A stretch of DNA of 64,000 bases from Dehalococcoidia bacterium (GCA_021462855.1 JAJTXQ010000040.1:92458-156457); one strand, 5' to 3'; numbered from the stretch's first letter, positions 34,587-43,811 are shown. Translations and numbers: made by a program. The notes: generated from the letters alone by a model not told the origin.

Positions 34587-34673
34587 CTCCGGCGCGGTGG
34601 CGGGCGTAAACTACCGCATTGCCCGCTGGCCGCCCGGCGGCGCTCGCACTACGCTACGCTCACAGGAGGCGCC

Positions 34674-35873
34674 ATGACCGCCAGCATCACGACTGCCATC
34701 GAAGAGGCGAAGCAGCGCGCCCGGGCGGCGGTCGACAGCGCCGCCGGCGACCTCGTGCGGATCTCGCGCGAGATCCACGCGCACCCGGAGCTCGCGCTGG
34801 AGGAGCGGCACGCCGTCGCGCAACTCCTGCCGTTCGTCCGCGCGCAGGGGTTCGAGGTGCGGCACCCGGCGTACGGGCTGGAAACAGCGTTCCGCGGCGA
34901 GTGGGGCCACGGCCCGGTGACCATCGCCATCTGCGCCGAGTACGACGCGCTGCCGGGCATCGGCCACGCATGCGGGCACAACCTGATCGCCACCGCCGGC
35001 GCGGGCGCGGCGGCGGCGCTCGTGCGCGCGCTCGACCCTTCGCAGGCGCGCATCGTCATCCTCGGCACGCCGGCCGAGGAGGGATACGGCGGCAAGATCC
35101 ACATGATCAAGGCCGGCGCGTTCGACGACGCCGACGTCGCGATGATGGCGCACGGCGCGCCCGCCGACATCGCCGCCGCGCCGATGTACGGCGTCGCACA
35201 CGTCGACGTCGAGTACTTCGGCAAGGCGGTGCATGCCTCGGTGTTCCCCGAGCACGGCGTCAACGCGCTCGACGCCATCGTCACGGCGTACCAGGCGATC
35301 GCGCAGCTGCGGCACCACATCCGCCGCGACGCCCGGCTGCACGGGATCATCACGCACGGCGGCGATGCGGCGAACATCATCCCGCATCACACGAAGGGCA
35401 CGTTCTACGTCCGCTCGCTGAAGCCGTGGTACCTGGAGCAGCTGAAGCAGCGCGTCAAAGCCTGTTTCGAAGCCGGCGCGCTCGCCACCGGTTGCGAGAT
35501 GAAGCTCGACTGGCACGAAGACCAGGAGTACGCGCCGATGCTCAGCAACGGCCCGCTCGCCGAGGCCTACCAGCGCAACGGCGAAGAGCTCGGCAAGACG
35601 TTCATCGAGCTGAAGGACCTGTCGTCCGGCAGCAGCGACATGGGCAACGTGAGCCAGGTCGTGCCGTCGATCCACCCGAACTTCGGCGTCGGCTCGCCGA
35701 CGCTCACGCACACGCCGGAGTTCACCGCCGTCGCCGCCACCGACGCCGCGCACGCGGCGATGCTGCAGACCGCCGCCGCGCTGGCGATGACCGGCGTCGA
35801 CGTGGCGCTCGAGCCGGGGCTGATCGGGCGTATCAAGGCCGACTTCGCGGCGCGCGGCCGGCGCGAGGCGTGA
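34674..35873 (+). CDS. M20 family amidohydrolase/peptidase
   Basis: A 399-residue M20D-type metallo-amidohydrolase. The catalytic core has AICAEYDALPGIGHACGHNL, with metal-binding His/Cys and His, GTPAEEGYGGKI with the catalytic Glu pair, and a lid domain (about 180-300, VAHVDVEYFGKAVHA). The last His is in TLTHTPEF. It resembles aminobenzoyl-glutamate or N-acyl-amino-acid hydrolases; the exact substrate is open. The ATG has a strong AGGAGG site. The stop overlaps the next start by 4 bp (GTGA). Confidence 0.92.
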   Translation: MTASITTAIEEAKQRARAAVDSAAGDLVRISREIHAHPELALEERHAVAQLLPFVRAQGFEVRHPAYGLETAFRGEWGHGPVTIAICAEYDALPGIGHACGHNLIATAGAGAAAALVRALDPSQARIVILGTPAEEGYGGKIHMIKAGAFDDADVAMMAHGAPADIAAAPMYGVAHVDVEYFGKAVHASVFPEHGVNALDAIVTAYQAIAQLRHHIRRDARLHGIITHGGDAANIIPHHTKGTFYVRSLKPWYLEQLKQRVKACFEAGALATGCEMKLDWHEDQEYAPMLSNGPLAEAYQRNGEELGKTFIELKDLSSGSSDMGNVSQVVPSIHPNFGVGSPTLTHTPEFTAVAATDAAHAAMLQTAAALAMTGVDVALEPGLIGRIKADFAARGRREA

Positions 35874-37033
35874 CGGCATCCCCGCGCCCGCTGCGGATCG
35901 CCGTCCTCGGCGACTTCGACGGCGTGCACACCCGCTCGTGGCTCCGCTGGTTCGTCGACCGCGGCTACGAGATGCACGGCGTCGGCTTCTACCCGCCCGC
36001 CGACCCGCCGCCCGGCGTGACGATGCACGCGCTGCGGCCGCGGCGCGCGGCGGCCGCAACGCCGGCGGGCAACGCGGAGCGGCGCCGGGCGCGGATCCCC
36101 GCGGGGGCCGCACGTTTGGTGCATGGCGCGCGCTACCGCGCCGCCGGGCTGCGGCGCGCCGTCTCCCGCATCGCGCCGGACGTGTTCCACGCGCACTTCG
36201 TCGTCGAGCACGGGTTCTACGGCGCGATCGCCGGCGTGCGGCCATACGTCGTGACCGCGTGGGGCTCGGACATCCTCGTCGAGCCAGAGCGCGACCGCGT
36301 CTCGCGCATGATCGCGCGCTGGACGATGTCCCGCGCCGACGCGCTGACATCCAACAACGCCTGGATGGCGGAGCGCATGGTAGCGCTCGGCGCGCGGCGC
36401 GACCGCGTGCATGTCGTCACGCTCGGCGCCGATCGCTACGACCTCGAACGCGCCGATGAGTCGGTGAATCTCCGCGGCCGTGCTGAGGGCGACACGCCGG
36501 TGGTGATCAGCCCCCGCGCCCACGAGCCGCTGTACAACATCGCCGAGATCATCGACGCGCACGCGCGCCTGGCCCGCGGCCGGACGGCGCGCCTCGTCGT
36601 CGCCCACGGCGGTTCGCAGACGGCGTCGCTGGAGCGTCGCGCGCGCGGGAGCGGCGGGCACGTCGAGTTCACCGGCTTCCTCGACCGCGCTGCGTTTCGC
36701 GACGCGCTCGCCGCGGCCGAGGTGTTCGTCTCGGCGCCGTCGTCCGACGCGACATCCGTCGCCCTGCTGCAGGCAATGGGCGCAGGCGCGTTTCCCATCG
36801 TCTCCGACCTGCCGACGCAGCGCGAGTGGATCGAGGACGGGGTCAACGGCTTCGTCGTGCCGCTGCACCGGCCGGACATCCTCGCCGACCGCATGCGGCG
36901 CGCGCTCGATGATCCGGCGCTGCGGCGCCGCGCCGCCGGCATCAACCGCACCATCGTCGAAGAGCGCGGCCTGAACGACACGCAGATGCAGCGGCTGGCC
37001 GCCATCTACGAGGAACTCGCCGCGCGGCGCTAG
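35870..37033 (+). CDS. Glycosyltransferase family 4 protein
   Basis: A 387-residue GT-B fold glycosyltransferase. The N-terminal acceptor domain starts LRIAVLGDFDGVHTRSWLRW and has DVFHAHFVVEHGFYGA and YVVTAWGSDILV; the C-terminal donor domain has GHVEFTGFLDRAAFRDAL and the GT4 motif SSDATSVALLQAMGAGAFPI, with Asp where most members have Glu, then VNGFVVPLHRPDILADR. It is coupled to the M20 gene by a GTGA overlap. Product may be a glycolipid or small glycoside. Its TAG interlocks with that of the convergent response regulator (CTAG). Confidence 0.88.
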   Translation: MTASPRPLRIAVLGDFDGVHTRSWLRWFVDRGYEMHGVGFYPPADPPPGVTMHALRPRRAAAATPAGNAERRRARIPAGAARLVHGARYRAAGLRRAVSRIAPDVFHAHFVVEHGFYGAIAGVRPYVVTAWGSDILVEPERDRVSRMIARWTMSRADALTSNNAWMAERMVALGARRDRVHVVTLGADRYDLERADESVNLRGRAEGDTPVVISPRAHEPLYNIAEIIDAHARLARGRTARLVVAHGGSQTASLERRARGSGGHVEFTGFLDRAAFRDALAAAEVFVSAPSSDATSVALLQAMGAGAFPIVSDLPTQREWIEDGVNGFVVPLHRPDILADRMRRALDDPALRRRAAGINRTIVEERGLNDTQMQRLAAIYEELAARR

Positions 37034-37686
37034 CTGTCGTCGCGGACCATGCCCTTCTTCACCGCGTACGCCGCCGCCTCGGACCGCCGGCTGAACCCGA
37101 GCTTCGAGAGGATGTGGCTGACATGGTTCCGCGCCGTGTTCTCGCTGACGATCAGCTTCGCGGCGATCTCTTTGTTCGTCGCGCCCTCGGCGATCAGCGC
37201 CAGCACCTCCCGCTCCCGCGCCGTGAGGTAATCCTGCTCCTCTTCCTTGTGCTGCGCCTGCTGCTGTGTCATCAGCTTCTCGACGACGCTGCGCGCGAGT
37301 TTCGAATCGAGCAGCGTCTCGCCGCGCGCCACCGCGCGCAGCGCTTCGAGCAACCGCGCGCGCGGCACATTCTTCAGCACATAGCCGGCGGCGCCCGCGA
37401 GCAGCGCCGCCGCGACCGTCTCCTCCTCGGCATACGATGTCAGCATCAGCACCTGCGTGCCGGGCAGCTCGTTGCGGATCTCCCGGCACGCCTCGATGCC
37501 GTCGGTCCCCTCCATCCGCACGTCCATCAGCACGATGTCCGGGCGGTGCGCCCGCGCCTTGTCGATCGCCTCGCGGCCGTTGCCGGCTTCCGCCACGACG
37601 GCGAAGTCATCTTCGACCTCGAGCGCGGCGCGCAGGCCCATCCGCAGCACCTCGTGGTCGTCGACGATCATCAGGCTTGTCTTCAC
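37030..37686 (-). CDS. NarL/FixJ-type response regulator
   Basis: A 218-residue two-domain regulator. The receiver (1-120) has IVDDHEVLRMGL, Asp55 in IVLMDVRMEG, and the Lys of VLKNVPRA. The LuxR-type helix-turn-helix (about 152-215) has LTAREREVLALIAEGATNKE followed by KLIVSENTARNHVSHILSKL. Its ATG overlaps the stop of the upstream histidine kinase by 4 bp, so the pair is a two-component system. Targets unknown. Confidence 0.94.
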   Translation of the reverse strand: MKTSLMIVDDHEVLRMGLRAALEVEDDFAVVAEAGNGREAIDKARAHRPDIVLMDVRMEGTDGIEACREIRNELPGTQVLMLTSYAEEETVAAALLAGAAGYVLKNVPRARLLEALRAVARGETLLDSKLARSVVEKLMTQQQAQHKEEEQDYLTAREREVLALIAEGATNKEIAAKLIVSENTARNHVSHILSKLGFSRRSEAAAYAVKKGMVRDDS

Positions 37687-39455
37687 GCATCGCCTCCCAT
37701 CGGCAGCGCCACGTCGATGCGCGTGCCGGCGTTCGGCTCGCTGCGCACCGCCACTTCGCCGCCCAGCTCCTCGACCCGCCGCCGCAGGTTCCCCATGCCG
37801 TAGCCCGTGCGCCCGCCGGCGGCGCCTTCGCTCATCCCGACGCCGTCATCCTCGACGGCGAGCCGTACGCTGCCCGGCGCAAACGCGATCTCGATGCAGA
37901 CGCGCGAAGCGTGCGCATGGCGGAACACGTTGCCCAGCGCCTCCTGCACGATGCGGTAGAGCGCCGCGCTCGTCTCGATCGGCAGCTGCTCCGGCGCGCC
38001 GGTGATCGAGACATCGACCGGCAGCTCGGACACGGCCTCGAACTCCTTGACCTGACCCTGGATCGCGCCGACGAGCCCCTCCTCGCCTGTCAGCAGCGGC
38101 CGCAGGTCGAAGATGTACTGCCGCACCTCCCACAGCGCGTTCTTTGCGAGGGCAGTGAGATCGTTCAGCCGCCGCCGCTGCTCCTCCGGGTCGCCGCCGA
38201 CGCGGTCGACCGCCGTCTCCAGGCTCAAGCCAAGCATGTAGATCATCTGCGCGATGCCGTCGTGGATCTCCCGCGCGATGCGGGTGCGTTCGCCCTCCGC
38301 CGCAAGGTCGGCGATATCGGCGGCGAGCCGGATGTTGCGCATGCCGAGCGCCACCTGCCCGGCGATCGCGTCGAGCAGCCGCACTTCGTGGAAGATCGAC
38401 GCCGGGCGCTCGGCCATGCCGGCGAGCAGCCATCCTTCCACCGAAGCCGCCGAGCGCAGCGGCACGCCGCCGACCCATGCGCAGCCGGCGAAGGCGGCAT
38501 CGAGCGGCGGCGGCAGCGCGTCGGCGACGTACGTGCGCGCGCCCCAACCGCCGAACTCCGCCTCCATCGCCGCGCGCGATGGCGCGGCCGCGATGGCGGC
38601 GCCGTATACCCGCACGACGTCGCCCTCGGGCACCAGCAGCGCGACCGTGTCGAAGCGCGATGCATCGACGGCCGTCCGGGCGACGCGCCCGAGCACGTCG
38701 CCGGGCGCGCCGGCGCCTTCGAGGAACGCCCCGGCGATGCGGAACTGCAGGTCGCTGTCGCCGAGCGCGTCGACGGCGTCCTGGCGCGCCGCGTCCAGCT
38801 CGCGCAGCAGGTTGCCGAGGTAGTTCGGCACGAGCGCGACGAGCAGCGGCGTGACCATCGCGCCGATGAAGCTGTTGACGTTGTCGTCCTTCCACGAGCC
38901 GCCGACGCCCTCGCCGAACGCCGCGAGGCCAAGCACGTACGCCGCCATGTACGCGGCGGCGAGCGCGAACACGCCGCCGAACGTGAGGAAGAATGAAGGG
39001 ATCAGCAGCGCGGTCAGCGCGAAGTGGAAGTATGGGCTCCCCCAGCCGCCGCTCAGGTACACCGCGCCCATCGCCAGTCCCAGGTCCGCCAGCCCGACGA
39101 TCAGGATGTCGTAGTGCTCGGGCTCCTCGGCGAAGCGGCGCAGGCGCGCGAGGACGCTGGGGCGGATGAACGGGACGTAGAACGTCAGCGCCAACAGCTG
39201 CATGAAGGTGCCGATGAGCAGCCACGGCTCGTAGCGCGTATTGCCGTGCGGCAACTCCGCGACGACGACGATCAGCAGCGCCACAAGCCACGCCGCCCAC
39301 CGCACGATGAACGGCGACGTGAGCACCGCCATGCGAATGCCGCCCGGCAGCGATGCCAGCGACTCGTCGCCGGCCCGGCGCCGCCACAGGCTCGGCAGCG
39401 CCGCCACGCGCGTGCGGATCTCCTCGAGCGGGTGCTCCGCGCTGATGATCTCCAT
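37683..39455 (-). CDS. NarX-type membrane histidine kinase
   Basis: A 590-residue sensor kinase. Five or six membrane helices occupy about 45-225, without a large external loop, followed by a GAF-like domain (about 235-390). HisKA_3 has the phosphorylated His in ARTRIAREIHDGIAQMIYML-like context (about residue 405, pattern REIHDGIAQ). The HATPase domain has LYRIVQEALGNVFRHAHA and DDGVGMSEG. It heads an operon with the NarL-type regulator. The membrane-embedded input suggests sensing of envelope or redox state; signal unknown. A TACGAT box lies 9 nt before the ATG. Confidence 0.92.
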   Translation of the reverse strand: MEIISAEHPLEEIRTRVAALPSLWRRRAGDESLASLPGGIRMAVLTSPFIVRWAAWLVALLIVVVAELPHGNTRYEPWLLIGTFMQLLALTFYVPFIRPSVLARLRRFAEEPEHYDILIVGLADLGLAMGAVYLSGGWGSPYFHFALTALLIPSFFLTFGGVFALAAAYMAAYVLGLAAFGEGVGGSWKDDNVNSFIGAMVTPLLVALVPNYLGNLLRELDAARQDAVDALGDSDLQFRIAGAFLEGAGAPGDVLGRVARTAVDASRFDTVALLVPEGDVVRVYGAAIAAAPSRAAMEAEFGGWGARTYVADALPPPLDAAFAGCAWVGGVPLRSAASVEGWLLAGMAERPASIFHEVRLLDAIAGQVALGMRNIRLAADIADLAAEGERTRIAREIHDGIAQMIYMLGLSLETAVDRVGGDPEEQRRRLNDLTALAKNALWEVRQYIFDLRPLLTGEEGLVGAIQGQVKEFEAVSELPVDVSITGAPEQLPIETSAALYRIVQEALGNVFRHAHASRVCIEIAFAPGSVRLAVEDDGVGMSEGAAGGRTGYGMGNLRRRVEELGGEVAVRSEPNAGTRIDVALPMGGDA

Positions 39456-39470
39456 GCCGCTGCTATCGTA

Positions 39471-40424
39471 TCAGGCGGGCGTTGCGCCGCCGCCCCGCGG
39501 GCGGCCGCGCCGGAACGTGCTTCGCAGGAAGAACCACAGGTTCGCGGGCCGCTCGGCGAGACGCCGCATCAGGTACGGGTACCAGTGGCTGCCGTACGGC
39601 ACGTACACACGCACGCGCTCGCCCTCCGCGTGCAGCGAGCGTTGCAGGTCGGTGCGGATGCCGTACAGCATCTGGAACTCGTACCGCGCACGCGGGACGG
39701 CGCGCGCCGCCGCCGCCCTGCGCGCCGCGCTGGTCATCCGCCCGTCGTGCGTGGCGATGGCGAGCGAGCCGCCATCAGCCATCTGCGCGAAGTACGCGTC
39801 CACCAGCGCAACGAACGCAGCGTCGACCTCGCGCTTCTCCTGCAGCGCGACATCGGGCGGTTCGCGATATGCGCCCTTGACGAGCCGCACCGGCACGCCG
39901 CCGCGCGCGAGCGAGGCGATATCGTCGGCGCTGCGCCGCAAGTACGCCTGCACGACGACGCCGCACGCCGCATGGCGCGCCCGCGCCGCGAGCACGATAT
40001 CGAGCGTCGCGGCGGTGTAGCGCGAATCCTCCATGTCGACGCGCACAAACACACCGGCATCGTCCGCCGCCGCCAGCACCGTCTCGAGCGATCGCTCCGC
40101 CAGCGCCCGGTCGAACGCGAGCCCCAGCTCCGTGAGTTTGACCGAGAGGTGGCTGCGCAGGCCGTGCGCCTTGACCGCGCCGACGAACCCGGTGAACTCG
40201 CCCACGGCGGCGGCGACCTCCGCCTCGCTCGCCACCGCCTCCCCGAGAAACGACACGGTCGCGTCAAGGCCCGCCGCGTTCAGCGCACGCACCGCCTCGA
40301 TGACGTCGGCCCGCGTTTGGCCGGCCACGAAGCGGCGCGCGAACGAGCGAAGGCCGGGGAAGTTGACAGCCGCGTGCGCGGCGATCCGGCTGCGCGACAG
40401 CGCCAGCAGCAGCAGGCGGAGCAT
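39471..40424 (-). CDS. Proline dehydrogenase
   Basis: FAD-dependent monofunctional proline dehydrogenase of 317 residues, which oxidises proline to pyrroline-5-carboxylate. The barrel motifs are TVSFLGEAVAS, HLSVKLTELGLAFD, FVRVDMEDSRYT, VVQAYLRRSADDI, RLVKGAYREPP and YEFQMLYGIRTDLQ, then YVPYGSHWYPYLMRRLAERP with the substrate-binding Arg pair. It is divergent from comB across 98 bp. TACACT lies 6 nt before the ATG. The partner dehydrogenase is not in the window; proA nearby belongs to synthesis, not breakdown. Confidence 0.94.
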   Translation of the reverse strand: MLRLLLLALSRSRIAAHAAVNFPGLRSFARRFVAGQTRADVIEAVRALNAAGLDATVSFLGEAVASEAEVAAAVGEFTGFVGAVKAHGLRSHLSVKLTELGLAFDRALAERSLETVLAAADDAGVFVRVDMEDSRYTAATLDIVLAARARHAACGVVVQAYLRRSADDIASLARGGVPVRLVKGAYREPPDVALQEKREVDAAFVALVDAYFAQMADGGSLAIATHDGRMTSAARRAAAARAVPRARYEFQMLYGIRTDLQRSLHAEGERVRVYVPYGSHWYPYLMRRLAERPANLWFFLRSTFRRGRPRGGGATPA

Positions 40425-40430
40425 AGGCGC

Positions 40431-40436
40431 AGTGTA
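40431..40436 (-). promoter_or_regulatory. -10 box of proline dehydrogenase gene (leaderless type)
   Basis: TACACT on the minus strand ends 6 nt before the ATG at 40424. Confidence 0.5.
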
Positions 40437-40509
40437 CGCGTTGACGAACCCGCGTGACGATCGCGCGCTCGCTTGACGGGCGCGGTCGACGGCGCGCGCA
40501 TGGAGGCCG

Positions 40510-40515
40510 TACGCT
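40510..40515 (+). promoter_or_regulatory. -10 box of comB-like gene (leaderless type)
   Basis: TACGCT ends 7 nt before the ATG at 40523; chooses this start over an upstream in-frame codon at 40454. Confidence 0.45.
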
Positions 40516-40522
40516 CACAGCG

Positions 40523-41284
40523 ATGCGCCTCACCGTCGCCTTCACGCCGCGGCTGCTTCGTGAGCCGGAACGCCACGCCATCGTCGTGGTGGACGTGCTG
40601 CGAGCGTCGACATCGCTCGTCACCATGTTCGAGCGGGGCCTCGTCCGCGCGCTCGTCGCCGACACGCTTCGGGACGCGCGCCAGCTGGCGCTGCGCAACT
40701 TCGCGCTGCTCTGCGGTGAACGCGCGTCCCAGCCGTTGCCCGGGTTCGACTACGGCAACTCACCATCCGAGTTCTCCGAATCGTCGTTCCGCGGCAAATC
40801 CGCCGTGCTCTGGACGACGAACGGCACCAGTGCCATCGCCGCATCCGCCAGCGCGCCGTTCGTCGCGGCCGGGGCGCTGGTGAACCGCAAAGCCGTCGCG
40901 CGGCGGATCCTCGACGAAGCGGCGCGGCGCAAGATCGACGCAACCGTCGTCTGCGCCGGCCTGGAGCGCGGCCGCGCCTTCAGCCTCGAGGACACGGTCG
41001 CCGCCGGCGCGATCGTCGAATCGGCGTGCGAGGCAGCCAGCATCGACCTCAGCGACAGCGCGTGGGCGGCCATGCACCTCTGGCGCTGGTACCGCGGCGA
41101 TGCCATGCGCGCGTTCCGGCACTCGGCGCACGGCCGCGCGCTCGCCGCGCTTGGTTTCGAGCACGACCTGCGGTTCTCCGCGCAGGTTGACCTCTACGAC
41201 AAGGTGCCGATGCTGTTTGACGAGGCCGGCGTGAAGACGATGCGCCTGCAGCCGCATCGCCGGCAAAGCGCTACGCGGGCCTGA
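40523..41284 (+). CDS. comB: ComB-like 2-phosphosulfolactate phosphatase family protein
   Basis: The 253-residue product matches the ComB family: HAIVVVDVLRASTSLVTMFE, LLCGERASQPLPGFDYGNSP, SAVLWTTNGTSAI and ICAGLERGRAFSLEDTVAAG-like (read VVCAGLERGRAFSLED). ComB hydrolyses 2-phosphosulfolactate in coenzyme M synthesis in methanogens, yet homologues are widespread in bacteria where the substrate is not settled. No ComA or ComC homologue lies in the window. It overlaps the convergent proA by 14 bp. Confidence 0.88.
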   Translation: MRLTVAFTPRLLREPERHAIVVVDVLRASTSLVTMFERGLVRALVADTLRDARQLALRNFALLCGERASQPLPGFDYGNSPSEFSESSFRGKSAVLWTTNGTSAIAASASAPFVAAGALVNRKAVARRILDEAARRKIDATVVCAGLERGRAFSLEDTVAAGAIVESACEAASIDLSDSAWAAMHLWRWYRGDAMRAFRHSAHGRALAALGFEHDLRFSAQVDLYDKVPMLFDEAGVKTMRLQPHRRQSATRA

Positions 41285-42542
41285 TCTGCCCGTTGCCGAA
41301 CACGGTCCACTTGTACGTGCAGATCTCGCGCAGGCCGACCGGCCCGCGCGCGTGGAACTTCTGCGTCGCGTCGATGATCTCCGCGCCCATGCCGAACTGC
41401 GCGCCATCGGTGAACTGCGTGCTCGCGTTCACGTAGCACACCGCCGTGTCAACCTCGCGCAGGAAGCGCATCGCCGTCGTGTAGTTCTCCGTCACGATCG
41501 CGTCGGAGTGCCCGCTGCTGTACTCGGTGATGAAGTCCACGGCTTCGTCGTACGAGTCGGCCACCTTCACCGACGCCACCAGGGCGAGAAACTCCTTGCC
41601 GAAGTCCTCCGCGGTCGCCGGCACCACGCCCGGCCGCTGCGCGAGCAGCGCCAGCGCGCGGTCGTCGCAGCGCAGCTCGACGCCCTTCTCCTCCAGCAGC
41701 GCCGCGACTTCCGGCAGGAACCGCGGCGCGATGTCGGCGTGCACGACGAGCGTGTCCATCGCGTTGCAGATGCTGTAGCGCCGCGTCTTCGCATTGACGA
41801 CGATCCGCTTCGCCTTCTCGATGTCCGCCTCGGCGTCGACGTACGTGTGGCACACACCGATGCCGCCGACGAGCACCGGCATCTGCGCCGTCCGCTCGAC
41901 GAACCGGATCAGCTCCTCGCCGCCGCGCGGCACGACCAGGTCGATGTACCGCTTGAGCGAGAGCATCTCCGCCACGAGCGCGCGGTCGCTCGACTCGATC
42001 ACCTGCACCGCCGCCTCCGGCACGCCGGAGGCGGCGAACGCGGCGCGGATCACGCGCCCGAGGACGACGTTCGATTCGAGCGCCTCCTTGCCGCCGCGCA
42101 GGATCGTCGCGCTACCCGCCTTCAGGCATAGCGTCGCGATGTCCACGGTCACGTTCGGGCGGTTCTCGTAGATCGCGCCGATGACGCCGAACGGCACGCG
42201 CATCTTGCCGACCATCATGCCATTGGGAAGCGTGCGCATCTCGATCATCTCGCCGACGGGGTCGGCAAGTGACGCTACCGTCCGCACGTCCCGGGCGATG
42301 CCCCCGAGGCGCTCGGTGGTGAGCGTCAGGCGGTCGAGCACCGTCGGCGAGAAGGCTTCCGCCCGCCCGCGCTCGAGGTCGCGCCCGTTCGCGGCGAGGA
42401 TCTCGGCGGCGTTTGTCTCCAGCGCGTCGGCCAGGTGGTTGAGCGCGGCGTTCTTCGTCTCGGTCGACAGCGTGGCGAGGCGGCGCGCGGCCTGCTTCGC
42501 TTCGCGCGCCTTCTGCTCGATCTCGGAGATGGTCGTCGTCAT
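41271..42542 (-). CDS. proA: Glutamate-5-semialdehyde dehydrogenase (gamma-glutamyl phosphate reductase)
   Basis: Second step of proline synthesis: NADPH reduction of gamma-glutamyl phosphate. The 423-residue enzyme has FGVIGAIYENRPNVTVDIA, LKAGSATILRGGKEA and the catalytic Cys231 in GGIGVCHTYVDAEADI. The C-terminal ASTQFTDGAQFGMGAEI is standard. No proB or proC is nearby. Starts at an ATG in a 73-bp gap before azlD; no clear promoter recognised. Confidence 0.96.
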   Translation of the reverse strand: MTTTISEIEQKAREAKQAARRLATLSTETKNAALNHLADALETNAAEILAANGRDLERGRAEAFSPTVLDRLTLTTERLGGIARDVRTVASLADPVGEMIEMRTLPNGMMVGKMRVPFGVIGAIYENRPNVTVDIATLCLKAGSATILRGGKEALESNVVLGRVIRAAFAASGVPEAAVQVIESSDRALVAEMLSLKRYIDLVVPRGGEELIRFVERTAQMPVLVGGIGVCHTYVDAEADIEKAKRIVVNAKTRRYSICNAMDTLVVHADIAPRFLPEVAALLEEKGVELRCDDRALALLAQRPGVVPATAEDFGKEFLALVASVKVADSYDEAVDFITEYSSGHSDAIVTENYTTAMRFLREVDTAVCYVNASTQFTDGAQFGMGAEIIDATQKFHARGPVGLREICTYKWTVFGNGQIRPA

Positions 42543-42615
42543 GGCGGCGCCTCGCGCGGTGTCCAGGGTGCGGGGTGTAGCGCAGTGTACAGCAGCCGTG
42601 GCGCGCCCCGCAGCG

Positions 42616-42936
42616 CTATGTGACCGCCTCCAGCGCCCACAGCGCGCCCATGCCGATGCCGATCGTCGCCCAGACGTTTCGGGTGAGCCAGGCGACGGCG
42701 GCGGCGACCACGGCCGCGGGCAGGCGCTCGTTCCCGAGGGTGGCGTCGAACCGCGACGGGTCGCCCGTGAACAGCACCGCCGGCACGATGATCGCGGCCA
42801 GCACCGCCGGCGTGACCAGGCGCAGCCCGTCGCGCAATGCCGCCGGCAGCGCGCCGTGGTGCACCAGCGCCACGAACGAGAGGCGGATCCCGTACGTCAG
42901 CGCGCCGGCGGCGAGCATCACCAGCCAGATGCTCAT
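42616..42936 (-). CDS. azlD: AzlD-type branched-chain amino acid exporter subunit
   Basis: A 106-residue integral membrane protein with three to four helices (WLVMLAAGALTYGIRLSFVA, then LVTPAVLAAIIVPAVLF and AVVAAAVAWLTRNVWATIGI). TYGIRLSF and LRLVTPAVLAAI are the AzlD signature. It pairs with AzlC to export branched-chain amino acids. The ATG overlaps the azlC stop by 4 bp. Confidence 0.9.
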   Translation of the reverse strand: MSIWLVMLAAGALTYGIRLSFVALVHHGALPAALRDGLRLVTPAVLAAIIVPAVLFTGDPSRFDATLGNERLPAAVVAAAVAWLTRNVWATIGIGMGALWALEAVT

Positions 42937-43643
42937 GCCGCGCCTCGCGCCCGGACTGCCGCGCGGTCGAACATCATGCCGGCCGCGAGGCCTGCCGCCG
43001 CCGCGGTGAAAAGCCCGGTGCTGTACGGCCACCGGAAGGCCGCCGTACCGACAATCGCGGCGACGAGCGCCGCGGCGAGCGCCGGCCGCTCGCGAAGTGC
43101 CGGCACCACGATCGCGATGAACGTGAGCGGCAGCGCGAAATCCAGCGACCAGCCGTCCGGCACCGCCGCGCCGAGGAAGACGCCGCCGGCGGTCGTCACC
43201 TGCCAGCACGACCACAGCGCGGCTTCCGCGCCGAGCAAGTACCAGTGCCGCAGTGACGCTTCGCCTGGCTCGCGGTACCGCTGGACCGCGACAACATACG
43301 CCTCGTCGGTCAGCACGTAGCCGAGCAGCAGCCGCCAGCGCAGCCCCAGGTGTTCGATGTACGGCGCGACGGACGCGCTGTACAGCATGTGCCGCATGTT
43401 GACGAGCGCGATCGCCAGCACGACGATCGCGCCCGGCGTCGCCGCCTCGACCAGCCGCACGGCGACGAACTGGCTCGCGCCACCGAGCACGATGACCGAC
43501 ATCGCCTGCGCCGCGGCCTTCGACAGGCCGGACTCGACGGCGTACGCTCCGTACGCCATGCCAAACGGCGCGACGCCGAGCAGCAGCGGCAGTTCCGCGC
43601 GCACGCCGGCGAGGAATTCAGAGCGTCGGGTGGCGTGCGGCAC
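42933..43643 (-). CDS. azlC: AzlC-type branched-chain amino acid exporter
   Basis: Main subunit of the AzlCD exporter in the inner membrane. The 236-residue protein has about six helices and the family motifs LLLGVAPFGMAYGAYAVESG, GGASQFVAVRL, MRHMLYSASVAPYIEHLG and YVLTDEAYVVAV. GTG at 43643 is preferred since TATACT ends 6 nt upstream and homologues start here. An in-frame extension up to 43811 has no conserved AzlC sequence and is described separately. Confidence 0.9.
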   Translation of the reverse strand: MPHATRRSEFLAGVRAELPLLLGVAPFGMAYGAYAVESGLSKAAAQAMSVIVLGGASQFVAVRLVEAATPGAIVVLAIALVNMRHMLYSASVAPYIEHLGLRWRLLLGYVLTDEAYVVAVQRYREPGEASLRHWYLLGAEAALWSCWQVTTAGGVFLGAAVPDGWSLDFALPLTFIAIVVPALRERPALAAALVAAIVGTAAFRWPYSTGLFTAAAAGLAAGMMFDRAAVRARGAA

Positions 43644-43811
43644 GCGCGAAGTATATCGGCGCGGTGAAGGACCGGGCGTATCCAGGCCGGCCGCGTATCG
43701 TTTCGCGCCCTGCCGTCCCTGAGATCCCCCCACGGGCGCGTGACCGCCGCCGCCGCCACAGGCAGCGGCGAGCAGCATTGGAACCATGACGAAGGTCATC
43801 GCACGCCGCAT
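43644..43811 (-). other. In-frame lipoprotein-like extension upstream of azlC
   Basis: An open stretch in frame with azlC, without a stop, encodes MRRAMTFVMVPMLLAAAC followed by a Gly run: a basic start, hydrophobic core and a lipobox, as in small lipoproteins. It then continues as low-complexity sequence into AzlC. It may be a remnant of a lipoprotein gene that lost its stop, or chance. The internal azlC promoter argues that AzlC is made without it. Confidence 0.3.
43650..43655 (-). promoter_or_regulatory. -10 box of azlC (leaderless type)
   Basis: TATACT on the minus strand ends 6 nt before the GTG at 43643. No ribosome site in between. Confidence 0.55.

Noticed and set aside
35567..37489. 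A 640-codon minus-strand frame opposite the M20 and glycosyltransferase genes
   Set aside because: It conflicts with three sound gene calls and encodes compositionally biased sequence only.
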